This document shows, piece by piece, positions 27,497 to 35,712 of a stretch of 64,000 bases of DNA. The DNA lies in the NCBI GenBank assembly GCA_964419935.1, contig CAYQQJ010000006.1, forward strand, positions 62,001-126,000, read 5' to 3'. How positions within the stretch are numbered: the stretch's first letter is position 1; each line of letters opens with the position of its first letter. The translations under genes were made by a program, and so were the position numbers. A model generated the notes under the pieces. That model was given only the letters and a program-made list of their open reading frames with translations, was not told the origin of the DNA and did no database searches. Source of the DNA: CAYQQJ01 sp964419935 (GTDB lineage: Bacteria; Pseudomonadota; Gammaproteobacteria; Pseudomonadales; Cellvibrionaceae).

Positions 27497-28606
27497 CTAG
27501 GCTATCGATTGCTCTTCAACTTCTCCGTGTTCCACGTGAAACACTTTCGGATCCTTTGCGTCGATTTCAGGCCAAAGCTCACGCATTGGCGTAAACTCGA
27601 CACTCGTTATATAGGCTTGGGAAGCGGTGCCGTTGATCCACCGCCCTACCCGTCTGATGTTTGCTGCGTCCAATTCCGCCGGCATATCGTCGATCAGGAA
27701 CATGCAGCCTTGTTCAAACTGGGATTGGAACACACGGGCCTCCGCAACATACATAGCCGAAACCATGGCCTTCTGCTGCCCGCGGGAAAGAATCTCTCCA
27801 GCCGGAACACCGCTCGTTATCACCTTCAAGTCGCTCTTGTGGGGACCCAGGCTGGTGTAACCGCGTTTCCGATCCCGCTGGAATGCATCCGCCAACTGCT
27901 GCTCGTAGGGCTCATCGGACTTCCAACCATTGCTGTATGTCACAAGAGTGGAATCCCCAATGGTGAAGTCCAATTCACTGATCAAGCGCTTGAACTCAAT
28001 CAGAAAAGGCTCGATACAAGCAAGTCTATCGCTCTCAAGCGCTTGGGCCAGCCGGCTTATTTCAACATCCCAATGATGCACATCCGAATAGCTGATTTTA
28101 TCATGTCGCAGCAAACTATTCCGTTGTTTTAGGCAGCGGTTGTAATCCCGCCAGTTATTTCTAAAGCTTGGTTTCACGTGAAACACCAACCAATCAAAAA
28201 ACTGTCGCCGTTGCTGCGGGGCGCCAGTAAGCAGCCCGAAAGAGTCCGCATTGATAACAAGGACCGGTAGAAGCGAGGCCAGCTCAGTAGCGGAACGCAC
28301 AGCAGCGCCGTCAACCTTGAATTGGCTTACACCGCTTCGCTGGCGGGCAACTCCCACGGCAACTGCAGGTTTGGACTTGGTATCCACTAAACCAAAAACG
28401 GTAAATTCGTCGGCGTCCTGCTGTATCAATCGACGGTACTTACGCGTACGAAACGAGCGCCCATGGGCCAGCACGCTGATGGCTTCCAGCAAGCTGGTTT
28501 TGCCGGAGCCATTCACGCCATAAATGAAGTTAAGGTAGGCACCAGGCCTGAGGGACACTGAGCTTAAGTTTCTGAACTGCGAGACCTTGAGCTCCTGTAA
28601 GGACAT
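27497..28606 (-). CDS. recF: DNA replication and repair protein RecF
   Basis: SMC-like ATPase (369 residues) that helps load RecA at gapped DNA and stalled forks. The Walker A motif GVNGSGKTS is at residues 30-38, preceded by the typical QFRNL start; the ABC signature (LSRGQQKAM) and Walker B (FLIDDMPAELD) are near 280 and 320. The gene is 19 bases downstream of dnaN. Two parS-like 16-mers lie inside this coding sequence (27528-27543 and 28170-28185), so selection for ParB binding also acts on these codons. Confidence 0.98.
   Translation of the reverse strand: MSLQELKVSQFRNLSSVSLRPGAYLNFIYGVNGSGKTSLLEAISVLAHGRSFRTRKYRRLIQQDADEFTVFGLVDTKSKPAVAVGVARQRSGVSQFKVDGAAVRSATELASLLPVLVINADSFGLLTGAPQQRRQFFDWLVFHVKPSFRNNWRDYNRCLKQRNSLLRHDKISYSDVHHWDVEISRLAQALESDRLACIEPFLIEFKRLISELDFTIGDSTLVTYSNGWKSDEPYEQQLADAFQRDRKRGYTSLGPHKSDLKVITSGVPAGEILSRGQQKAMVSAMYVAEARVFQSQFEQGCMFLIDDMPAELDAANIRRVGRWINGTASQAYITSVEFTPMRELWPEIDAKDPKVFHVEHGEVEEQSIA
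27528..27543. other. parS-like ParB binding site 1 (in recF 3' end)
   Basis: TGTTCCACGTGAAACA matches the conserved bacterial parS palindrome TGTTTCACGTGAAACA at 15 of 16 positions. It lies within the last codons of recF. Confidence 0.88.
28170..28185. other. parS-like ParB binding site 2 (in recF)
   Basis: GGTTTCACGTGAAACA matches the parS consensus at 15 of 16 positions, differing only at the first base. It lies inside recF, 642 bases from site 1. Confidence 0.9.
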
Positions 28607-28625
28607 TAGAAAAAGTCGCCAGATA

Positions 28626-29729
28626 CTACAGACGCATAGGCATCACGACGTAAGCGCTATCATCGGTTTCCGGCTCCTGCAGCAGTGCACTGCTGTTGGA
28701 GTCGGACAAGGTAATCTTAATCTCATTACTATCAAGCACGTTGGCAACGTCCTGTAGGTAACTCACATTGAATCCGACTTCCAGAGTATCGCCGGAGTAG
28801 TCAATGGCCACTTCTTCTTCCGCCTCTTCCTGCTCGGGATTATTGGCCACGATAGTTAACAAGCCGGTATCCAGAAGAAAGCGCACTCCACGGTACTTTT
28901 CGTTCGATAAAATCGCGGTCCGAGCAAAGGCCTGTCGCAACAAATCGCGGTTACCCAAAACAACCTTGTCGCCACCGCGAGGCAGTACCCGCTCATAATC
29001 AGGGAATTTGCCGTCCACCAACTTGGAAGTAAAGGTGAAGCCGGCGGTCAGGGCACGGATATGATTGGCACCCAGCACAATCTCCACCGGATCGTCGGAT
29101 TCGCTCAAAAGTCGCGAAAGCTCGATCACACCCTTACGCGGCAATATCGCCTGACGCGGCTCGGCCACATCAACGGCCACGGGCCTGGTACACATTGCAA
29201 GGCGGTGGCCATCGGTTGCCACCACTCTTAGTGCATTGGAGCGTACTTCCCACAACATGCCGTTGAGGTAATAACGAACATCCTGCTGCGCCATGGCGAA
29301 GCTGGTGCGCTCAATCAGTCGCTTAACCTCACGCTGTTCACAACTAAAACTGAGCTCGTTGGTGCCCGGCTCTACCGCGGGAAATTCGCTGGAAGGCAAG
29401 CTCGAAAGCGTAAACCGGCTGCGACCGCTCTTCACAGTCACCTTTTGATTGTCTAGTACAAAGTCAATTGTGGAGCCATCGGGCAGGGATTTGCAGATAT
29501 CCAGCAACTTTTTGGCGGGAACTGTAATCTCCCCATCGACACCTGGAGCTTCCAGCGGTACGCGACCGATCAACTCGACCTCCAGGTCCGTCCCAGTCAG
29601 CGACAGCTGATCCCCTTCCAACACAACCAGGACGTTGGCAAGTACCGGTAGCGTCTGTCGACGCTCAACAACACCCGCCACTAATTGCAGGGGTTTCAAT
29701 AATGCTTCACGTGAAACAGTAAATTTCAT
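28626..29729 (-). CDS. dnaN: DNA polymerase III beta sliding clamp
   Basis: Ring-shaped processivity clamp (367 residues; E. coli 366). The N-terminus MKFTVSREALLKPLQLVAGVVERRQTLPVL... (cut here) and the C-terminus ending YVVMPMRL are diagnostic, the latter forming part of the clamp-binding pocket. Three structural repeats of about 120 residues are evident. AGAAGAG precedes the ATG. A parS-like site covers codons 4-9, so the start region doubles as a partition site. It lies 38 bases downstream of dnaA. Confidence 0.99.
   Translation of the reverse strand: MKFTVSREALLKPLQLVAGVVERRQTLPVLANVLVVLEGDQLSLTGTDLEVELIGRVPLEAPGVDGEITVPAKKLLDICKSLPDGSTIDFVLDNQKVTVKSGRSRFTLSSLPSSEFPAVEPGTNELSFSCEQREVKRLIERTSFAMAQQDVRYYLNGMLWEVRSNALRVVATDGHRLAMCTRPVAVDVAEPRQAILPRKGVIELSRLLSESDDPVEIVLGANHIRALTAGFTFTSKLVDGKFPDYERVLPRGGDKVVLGNRDLLRQAFARTAILSNEKYRGVRFLLDTGLLTIVANNPEQEEAEEEVAIDYSGDTLEVGFNVSYLQDVANVLDSNEIKITLSDSNSSALLQEPETDDSAYVVMPMRL
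29703..29718. other. parS-like ParB binding site 3 (in dnaN 5' end)
   Basis: TGCTTCACGTGAAACA matches the parS consensus at 15 of 16 positions. It lies within the first codons of dnaN, 1.5 kb from site 2 and 1.5 kb from the dnaA start. Confidence 0.9.
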
Positions 29730-29767
29730 TGCAGCTTCTCTTCTTATAGGGTGTTGAGGAGGGTTCG

Positions 29768-31183
29768 TCAGGTCGTCAAGGTTCGCAGCAGATTCTTGAC
29801 GTCTTCAGCGATATCAGCATTGGATTCTAACAATTCTTTGATCTTACGGCACGCGTGAAGCACGGTTGTATGGTCTCTACCCCCAAATACTTCACCAATC
29901 TCCGGCAGGCTGTGGTTGGTCAGATCCTTGGCAAGATACATGGCCACCTGACGCGGACGAGCGACGGAGCGGCTGCGACGTTTCGAGTGAAGATCCGAGA
30001 CCTTGATCTTGTAATACTCCGCTACCACGCGCTGAATGTTATCGATGCTTACCAAACGGTCCTGTAGCGCCAATAGATCTTTCAGCGCCTCCCGCACCAG
30101 GTCGATAGTGATTTCACGTCCAGTAAACTGGGCGTTGGCAATAATGCGCTTCAACGCGCCCTCGAGGTCGCGCACATTGGAGCGAATACGCTGTCCGATA
30201 AAAAACGCCGCGTCGTGAGGCAAATACACCGACGACTGCTCGGCCTTTTTCATCAGAATTGCCACCCGAGTTTCCAGTTCCGGCGGCTCCACCGAGACTG
30301 TCAAACCCCAGCCAAACCGGGATTTCAGTCGCTCTTCCAAACCATTGATTTCTTTCGGGTAGCGATCACACGTGAGAATGATCTGCTGACCACCTTCGAG
30401 CAATGCATTGAATGTATGGAAAAATTCTTCCTGAGAACGCTCTTTGCCGGCGAAAAACTGAATGTCATCGATCAACAACGCATCCACCGAACGGTAAAAG
30501 CGCTTGAAGTCATTAATGGCGTTGAGCTGCAAGGCCTTCACCATATCCGCAACAAAGCGCTCGGAATGGAGATAAACAACTTTTGCATCAGGCTTGCGCT
30601 CGAGCAACGCGTTGCCCACCGCATGCATTAAATGGGTTTTACCCAAACCTACCCCGCCATAGATAAACAAGGGGTTGTAGGAGCCGCCGGGATTTTCCGC
30701 AATCTGTGTGGCCGCCGCCAGGCCCAGCTGGTTCGACTTGCCCTGCACGAAATTCTTGAAGGTGAAATTGCTGTTAAGAAAACTACGGTGCTGTACGACG
30801 GGATTGATGGGCTCGGCCACAGTCACCGTCGGCTCGCGCTCGTCAGGCACATCCGGCTGCACACTGTTGCTGAAATGATCCACCTGATGCAGCACCGCTG
30901 GCTGTACCTGCGGAGTGCTTTGAAAACTAGTGGACCGTCGTGCGGCTACTGCTATCTCCACCCGATGATCACAGTCCTCGCTTTCCACCAAATCCTGAAT
31001 TCGGTTAAGAAACTTATCGTTCACCCAGTCCAACACGAAACGGTTGGGCGCCAGCAACCGCAACGCACCACTGGAACTTTCATCAACCTTCAGCGGGAGT
31101 ATCCATGTATTGAATTGTTGCGCTGGTAACTCATTCTGCAAATGAGCGACACACCGCGACCAAATAGTTGCAGGCAAGTCCAT
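29768..31183 (-). CDS. dnaA: Chromosomal replication initiator DnaA
   Basis: Origin-binding AAA+ ATPase (471 residues) that opens the chromosome origin. Domain I covers about residues 1-85. A poorly conserved linker follows. The AAA+ core has Walker A GGVGLGKT (176-183) and Walker B ALLIDDIQF. Domain IV has the DnaA signature ending GGRDHTTVLHACRKI. A GGGAGC ribosome-binding site precedes the ATG. A perfect DnaA box (TTATCCACA, 31322-31330) lies 139 bases upstream, consistent with autoregulation. It heads the leftward dnaA-dnaN-recF-gyrB cluster and diverges from rpmH. Confidence 0.99.
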   Translation of the reverse strand: MDLPATIWSRCVAHLQNELPAQQFNTWILPLKVDESSSGALRLLAPNRFVLDWVNDKFLNRIQDLVESEDCDHRVEIAVAARRSTSFQSTPQVQPAVLHQVDHFSNSVQPDVPDEREPTVTVAEPINPVVQHRSFLNSNFTFKNFVQGKSNQLGLAAATQIAENPGGSYNPLFIYGGVGLGKTHLMHAVGNALLERKPDAKVVYLHSERFVADMVKALQLNAINDFKRFYRSVDALLIDDIQFFAGKERSQEEFFHTFNALLEGGQQIILTCDRYPKEINGLEERLKSRFGWGLTVSVEPPELETRVAILMKKAEQSSVYLPHDAAFFIGQRIRSNVRDLEGALKRIIANAQFTGREITIDLVREALKDLLALQDRLVSIDNIQRVVAEYYKIKVSDLHSKRRSRSVARPRQVAMYLAKDLTNHSLPEIGEVFGGRDHTTVLHACRKIKELLESNADIAEDVKNLLRTLTT

Positions 31184-31750
31184 TAGCTCCCTAGAGGTTA
31201 TCGGCTAATAAAAGAATGAAAACATAATCGCGCGCAACAACTTATTTTTAACAAAAACCGATTAATGATTTACGCGCCAAACTCTATAATAAGAACTTGA
31301 TTCTACTGACTTGACTCCGATTTATCCACACCAAAATTAAGAATTAATTCCCATCAAACCCCTTTACAAACCAGCAAAAACGGCTTAGCCGGAAACTTAC
31401 TCAATAAGTTATAAACAGAGACCTTCTTCCGAGCAGATATTTGACCGTCAGCCGAGATTGTGGATATATCTATGGATAACTCATGTATAAACTGTCACTA
31501 ACCCGTGGGTACGCTCGCGCATCCACTATAACCACCAGGAAGCGCTTGTGGGTCACACACTCCAACCTGAACTTGTGGAAACAGCAACTTCGGACTAACA
31601 CGCCATCTGTACACAACCGTTGCTTTACGTCAGCACTTTCTATAGAATTCCGCGTCCTTTTACAGCAGTTTTTGCCAGGCTCTTACAGCTCATGTTTAAG
31701 AGGTTGGCTTGAAGGTTCCGCTCTTCCAGCTTTATTACAGGTAACACGTC
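31184..31750. other. dnaA-rpmH intergenic region, candidate oriC A
   Basis: This 567-base AT-rich gap sits at the divergence point of leftward and rightward gene sets, the place where pseudomonads keep oriC. I find one perfect DnaA box TTATCCACA (31322-31330) and three one-mismatch boxes: TTATAAACA (31419-31427), TGTGGATAT as complement (31459-31467) and TATGGATAA as complement (31471-31479). AT-rich stretches lie at about 31200-31340. The dnaA and rpmH promoters must also be here. No gene is seen. Confidence 0.65.
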
Positions 31751-31885
31751 ATGAAAAGAACATTCCAACCGAGCGTGATCAAGCGCAAGCGTACTCACGG
31801 CTTCCGCGCACGTATGGCGACTAAGAATGGCCGTCAGGTTCTGGCTCGTCGTCGTGCCAAAGGCCGCAAGCAGCTTGCTGCATAA
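31751..31885 (+). CDS. rpmH: Ribosomal protein L34
   Basis: The 44-residue basic protein MKRTFQPSVIKRKRTHGF... ending GRKQLAA is L34 of the large ribosomal subunit, at its usual full length. It is followed after 65 bases by rnpA, the classical rpmH-rnpA pair. The AGGT just upstream is a modest ribosome-binding site. It starts the rightward gene set away from dnaA. Confidence 0.98.
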   Translation: MKRTFQPSVIKRKRTHGFRARMATKNGRQVLARRRAKGRKQLAA

Positions 31886-31950
31886 AAAACGCTAAGCCTG
31901 GCGACCTTTATTGTTGCCAGGTCGCAGTTCAAACCTAAAGGATCGCTGGA

Positions 31951-32340
31951 GTGACGAGCTTTGCATTTGGCAAAAACCGCCGTCTATTGAACTCCAGCGA
32001 TTTTTCGGCTGTCTTCAATGACGCACCCTTTCGCGCATCCCACCCCAGCTTTCTGATTCTCGCAAGACCCAGTAACACCGGCGAACCTCGTCTCGGTTTG
32101 ATCGTGGCAAAAAAGCACGTTCGCCATGCCGTGGGGCGCAACCAAATCAAGCGAATCAGCCGCGAAACCTTCCGCCTCCAACAGCAGAAACTACCGGCGA
32201 TAGATGCTATAGTGCTGGCCCGACGAGGCGCCGACAGCCTGTCCAAAAGCGACCTCCAGCAGATACTCAACGGTTTATGGAAACGCGTAGCCAAAAAAGC
32301 CAGCAGTTCGAAGCCGCCTCAATTCCGGCCTGGTTCCTGA
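31951..32340 (+). CDS. rnpA: Ribonuclease P protein component
   Basis: Protein subunit (129 residues) of RNase P, which trims the 5' leaders of tRNAs. The family core GLIVAKKHVRHAVGRNQIKRISRETFR (residues about 50-75) carries the conserved basic RNR-like helix. It starts with GTG at 31951, with CTGGA just upstream. The 3' end overlaps the next gene (yidD) by 64 bases in another frame, as in many gammaproteobacteria. Confidence 0.96.
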   Translation: MTSFAFGKNRRLLNSSDFSAVFNDAPFRASHPSFLILARPSNTGEPRLGLIVAKKHVRHAVGRNQIKRISRETFRLQQQKLPAIDAIVLARRGADSLSKSDLQQILNGLWKRVAKKASSSKPPQFRPGS

Positions 32341-32567
32341 TTGCGCCAATTCGGACTTACCGTTATCTGTTGAGCCCGTGGCTTGGTCACCACTGTCGGT
32401 TTGAACCTACCTGTTCTGAATATGCCGAGCAGGCTCTGCGACGCTTCGGTGTCGCGCGCGGTAGTTATCTGATGGTCCGCCGACTCTCAAAGTGTCACCC
32501 ATGGCACCACGGCGGGCTGGACCCGGTTCCCGAAACTTCAACCAAACAGCAAATGGTTAATAAATGA
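32277..32567 (+). CDS. yidD: Membrane protein insertion efficiency factor YidD
   Basis: Small membrane-associated protein (96 residues) that assists YidC-dependent insertion. The family hallmarks are present: YLLSPWLGHHCRFEPTCSEYAEQAL (two Cys in the RFxPTCSxY motif, written across residues 30-54), then KCHPWHHGGLDPVP. It overlaps rnpA upstream, and its stop overlaps the yidC start by ATGA. This rnpA-yidD-yidC packing is the conserved arrangement. Confidence 0.96.
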   Translation: METRSQKSQQFEAASIPAWFLIAPIRTYRYLLSPWLGHHCRFEPTCSEYAEQALRRFGVARGSYLMVRRLSKCHPWHHGGLDPVPETSTKQQMVNK

Positions 32568-34276
32568 AGATAGATTGGCTTAGGACCTCCCTTATTGGTG
32601 GCATGCTTGTCGTGGCATTTCTTTTGGTTATCCGCTGGAACGAATTCCAGGAACGCCAGTTTGCCGATCGCCCGGTAAATGAACAGACCCTGTCATCGAC
32701 TGCTCCAGCAACCACGGACACTCCTCCGCTTGAAGACACTTCAAACCCAGGGGAAGATCTCGGTGACATACCCCAGGCACCAACGGCACCAGCAGTAGCG
32801 AGTCCTGCCCCTGCGCCGGCGACCAGTGCGCAACTGGTGTCCGTTAAGACCGATGTTCTGGAGGTTCTGATCGACACTCATGGTGGCGATTTCGTTAAAG
32901 TCGCGCTTCCCGAACATTTCAATGAACTCGACACACCCGACGAGCCTTTTGTGCTGCTCAACCGCACGCAGTCCCAGCTCTACGTGGCCCAGAGTGGTTT
33001 GATTGGTCCCAATGGCACCGACTCGGGAACCCAGCGTCCGACCTTCAGTGTAGAAAACACCCGTTACACATTGAGTGAAGGTGAAGATCAATTGCACATC
33101 GACCTCCACCTGACACAGGACCAGGTCGATATCACCAAACGCTTTATATTCGAGCGCGGCAGCAACCTTATAAAAATTCAGTACCTCATCAATAACCAGA
33201 GTGACAGTGTCTGGGCCGCCAATATATTCGGGCAGATCAAAAGGGACGATCACGAACCGCCCACCAACGCCGGCATTGGCATGCAGCCTTACGTGGGTGC
33301 CGCCATCACCACGCCCGAAAGCAACTATCACAAAATCGATTTCGATGAACTGAAGGAAGACGGTGCTTTCAAAGTCACCAAAGAAGGCGGCTGGGTAGCC
33401 ATGGTGCAGCATTATTTCATCAGCGCCTGGGTACCGGACCAGACCGCCACCAACCACTTCAATCTGCGCAAATCAACAGGCAAGGATGTCTACCTGTTGG
33501 GTTACACTGGCGAGCGTGTTGAAATCCCACCGCATAGCTCGGGGGAAATCGTCAGTTCCTTCTACGCCGGTCCGAAGCACATCAAGGTTCTGGAAGACAT
33601 TTCGCCGTACCTCGATTTAACCGTAGATTACAGCTGGCTCTGGTGGATTGCCAAGCCACTGTTCTATACGCTCGATTTTATTCACGGCATCGTCGGCAAC
33701 TGGGGTGTCTCAATCATTCTGCTGACCATGTTGATCAAGCTCGTGTTTTTCTACCCTTCCGCCATGAGCTACAAATCCATGGCGAAGATGCGTCTTGTGC
33801 AACCGCTGATGGCCGACATCAAAGAGCGCTATGGCGATGACCGGCAGCGCATGTCCGCAGAAGTGATGAAGCTTTACAAAAAAGAAAAGGTCAACCCGCT
33901 GGGTGGCTGCCTACCGGTACTTCTGCAAATGCCGGTGTTTATCTCGCTTTATTGGGTGATTATGGAGAGCGTCGAGCTGCGCCACGCTCCGTTTGTTTTC
34001 TGGATCACCGATCTGTCCGTTAAAGATCCGTTGTTTGTATTGCCGCTGATCATGGGTATTACCATGTTCGTGCAGCAAAAGCTCAACCCCAAGCCGGCAG
34101 ATCCGACCCAGGCGAAAGTGATGCAAATGATGCCGATCTTTTTCACCTTCCTTTTTATGGTATTTCCCGCGGGGCTGGTACTCTACTGGGTCGTCAACAA
34201 CACGCTGTCAATAACCCAGCAGTACTTCATTACGCGACAAATCGAAAACGACGCCAAAAACAAGAGCAAGGCCTGA
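32564..34276 (+). CDS. yidC: Membrane protein insertase YidC
   Basis: Inner-membrane insertase/chaperone (570 residues). First membrane helix at 8-25, then a Pro/Ala/Thr-rich linker. The periplasmic beta-supersandwich domain covers about 85-345. Then comes the conserved five-helix core (WGVSIILLTMLIKLVFFYPSAMSYKSMAKMR..., GGCLPVLLQMPVFISLYWVIMES, VLYWVVNN). The gene's ATG overlaps the yidD stop. Length is normal for gammaproteobacteria. Confidence 0.98.
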   Translation: MKIDWLRTSLIGGMLVVAFLLVIRWNEFQERQFADRPVNEQTLSSTAPATTDTPPLEDTSNPGEDLGDIPQAPTAPAVASPAPAPATSAQLVSVKTDVLEVLIDTHGGDFVKVALPEHFNELDTPDEPFVLLNRTQSQLYVAQSGLIGPNGTDSGTQRPTFSVENTRYTLSEGEDQLHIDLHLTQDQVDITKRFIFERGSNLIKIQYLINNQSDSVWAANIFGQIKRDDHEPPTNAGIGMQPYVGAAITTPESNYHKIDFDELKEDGAFKVTKEGGWVAMVQHYFISAWVPDQTATNHFNLRKSTGKDVYLLGYTGERVEIPPHSSGEIVSSFYAGPKHIKVLEDISPYLDLTVDYSWLWWIAKPLFYTLDFIHGIVGNWGVSIILLTMLIKLVFFYPSAMSYKSMAKMRLVQPLMADIKERYGDDRQRMSAEVMKLYKKEKVNPLGGCLPVLLQMPVFISLYWVIMESVELRHAPFVFWITDLSVKDPLFVLPLIMGITMFVQQKLNPKPADPTQAKVMQMMPIFFTFLFMVFPAGLVLYWVVNNTLSITQQYFITRQIENDAKNKSKA

Positions 34277-34314
34277 TCTTCGGGCCGATCGCTGCCTGAC
34301 CTGGAGATCCTGGA

Positions 34315-35679
34315 GTGACCGACACCATCGCCGCCATAGCCACTGCGCCCGGTCGCGGTGGTGTCGGAATTATCCGCGTCTCCGGCAAACTTTCCGCGAC
34401 TATTGCCGAAAAAATTCTAGGTTTTTGTCCCCAACCACGGCACGCCCACTACGCCGACTTCAAAACCGCTGACGGTCAGTCACTGGATCAGGGGTTGGCT
34501 CTATTTTTCCCCAACCCTCACTCATTTACCGGCGAAGATGTACTCGAATTACAGGGCCATGGCGGGCCGGTAATCCTCGACCTGTTGCTGACTGAAATAA
34601 CCAGGCTCGGAGCCCGGCTCGCACGACCCGGCGAATTTTCCGAGCGGGCGTTCCTTAACGACAAACTGGATTTGGCACAGGCGGAAGCCATTGCCGATCT
34701 TATTGATGCCAGCTCCACCCAGGCTGCCCGACAAGCGCTGAACACCCTGCAGGGTGAATTTTCCCGACGCGTCAATTCCCTGGTCGAACAACTCATTCAC
34801 CTGCGAATATTCGTCGAAGCCGCTATCGATTTTCCCGAGGAAGAAGTCGACTTTCTCTCTGATGGGAAAATCGAAGCACAATTAAATCAGCTGTGCGATG
34901 CAGTGGATCACCTACTCGCAAATGCACAACAGGGCGCCCTGTTGCAGGAAGGAATGAAAATCGTCATTGCCGGCCGCCCCAATGCCGGAAAGTCCAGCTT
35001 GCTCAATGCACTCGCACAGAAAGATATTGCTATCGTCACCGACATTGCGGGCACTACCCGGGATGTTCTGCGTGAACATATTCATATTGATGGCATTCCG
35101 TTGCATATTATTGACACTGCCGGGTTGCGTCATTCCGGCGATATGGACGTAGATAAAGTGGAGCAGATTGGCATCGACCGCGCATGGCGAGAAATCGAAA
35201 ATGCAGACAGCATTTTACTGGTTATCGACAGTACCGATGAGCAACAACGTGCCGCGGAAAATCACTGGCCCGAGTTTTTCAATAACTCTCTGCTCACTGA
35301 AAAACTGACGGTGGTTTACAACAAAATAGATCAGTCCAAAATCACTGTCGATGAAACACAACAGTCACCAGCTCGCCTTGGTATCTCGGCAAAGACCGGC
35401 ACAGGGCTGGAAAAACTCACCACACATCTCAAAGACATTGTCGGCTTCAAGGGCACCACGGAAGGCGGCTTCAGCGCCCGCCGCCGTCACATTGATGCTA
35501 TTCGCAAGGCGCAGAACTGTTTGCGGTCAGGGCGCACTCAACTGCTGGATTATGCTGCCGGTGAACTGCTCGCTGAAGATTTGCGGCAAGCCCAGGAAGC
35601 ACTGAGTGAAATTACCGGAAGTTTTACCTCAGATGATCTTTTAGGACGCATATTCGGCAGCTTTTGTATTGGAAAATAG
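34315..35679 (+). CDS. mnmE: tRNA uridine-5-carboxymethylaminomethyl modification GTPase MnmE
   Basis: GTPase (454 residues) which with MnmG builds the cmnm5 group on wobble uridine 34 of some tRNAs. The N-terminal folate-binding domain begins DTIAAIATAPGRGGVGIIRVSG. The G domain has GRPNAGKSS (G1, about residues 223-231), DTAGLR (G3) and NKID (G4). The C-terminal CIGK motif carries the catalytic Cys. It starts with GTG at 34315 behind CTGGAG. Usually mnmG is close downstream; here a TBDR gene on the other strand and an 816-base gap separate them. Confidence 0.98.
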   Translation: MTDTIAAIATAPGRGGVGIIRVSGKLSATIAEKILGFCPQPRHAHYADFKTADGQSLDQGLALFFPNPHSFTGEDVLELQGHGGPVILDLLLTEITRLGARLARPGEFSERAFLNDKLDLAQAEAIADLIDASSTQAARQALNTLQGEFSRRVNSLVEQLIHLRIFVEAAIDFPEEEVDFLSDGKIEAQLNQLCDAVDHLLANAQQGALLQEGMKIVIAGRPNAGKSSLLNALAQKDIAIVTDIAGTTRDVLREHIHIDGIPLHIIDTAGLRHSGDMDVDKVEQIGIDRAWREIENADSILLVIDSTDEQQRAAENHWPEFFNNSLLTEKLTVVYNKIDQSKITVDETQQSPARLGISAKTGTGLEKLTTHLKDIVGFKGTTEGGFSARRRHIDAIRKAQNCLRSGRTQLLDYAAGELLAEDLRQAQEALSEITGSFTSDDLLGRIFGSFCIGK

Positions 35680-35712
35680 CGTTTCACAATCGAATTTCCA
35701 GGGCTGCCAAAC

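Noticed and set aside
31483..31824. 113-codon frame overlapping rpmH upstream region
   Set aside because: Runs through the candidate origin and out of frame into rpmH; no features.
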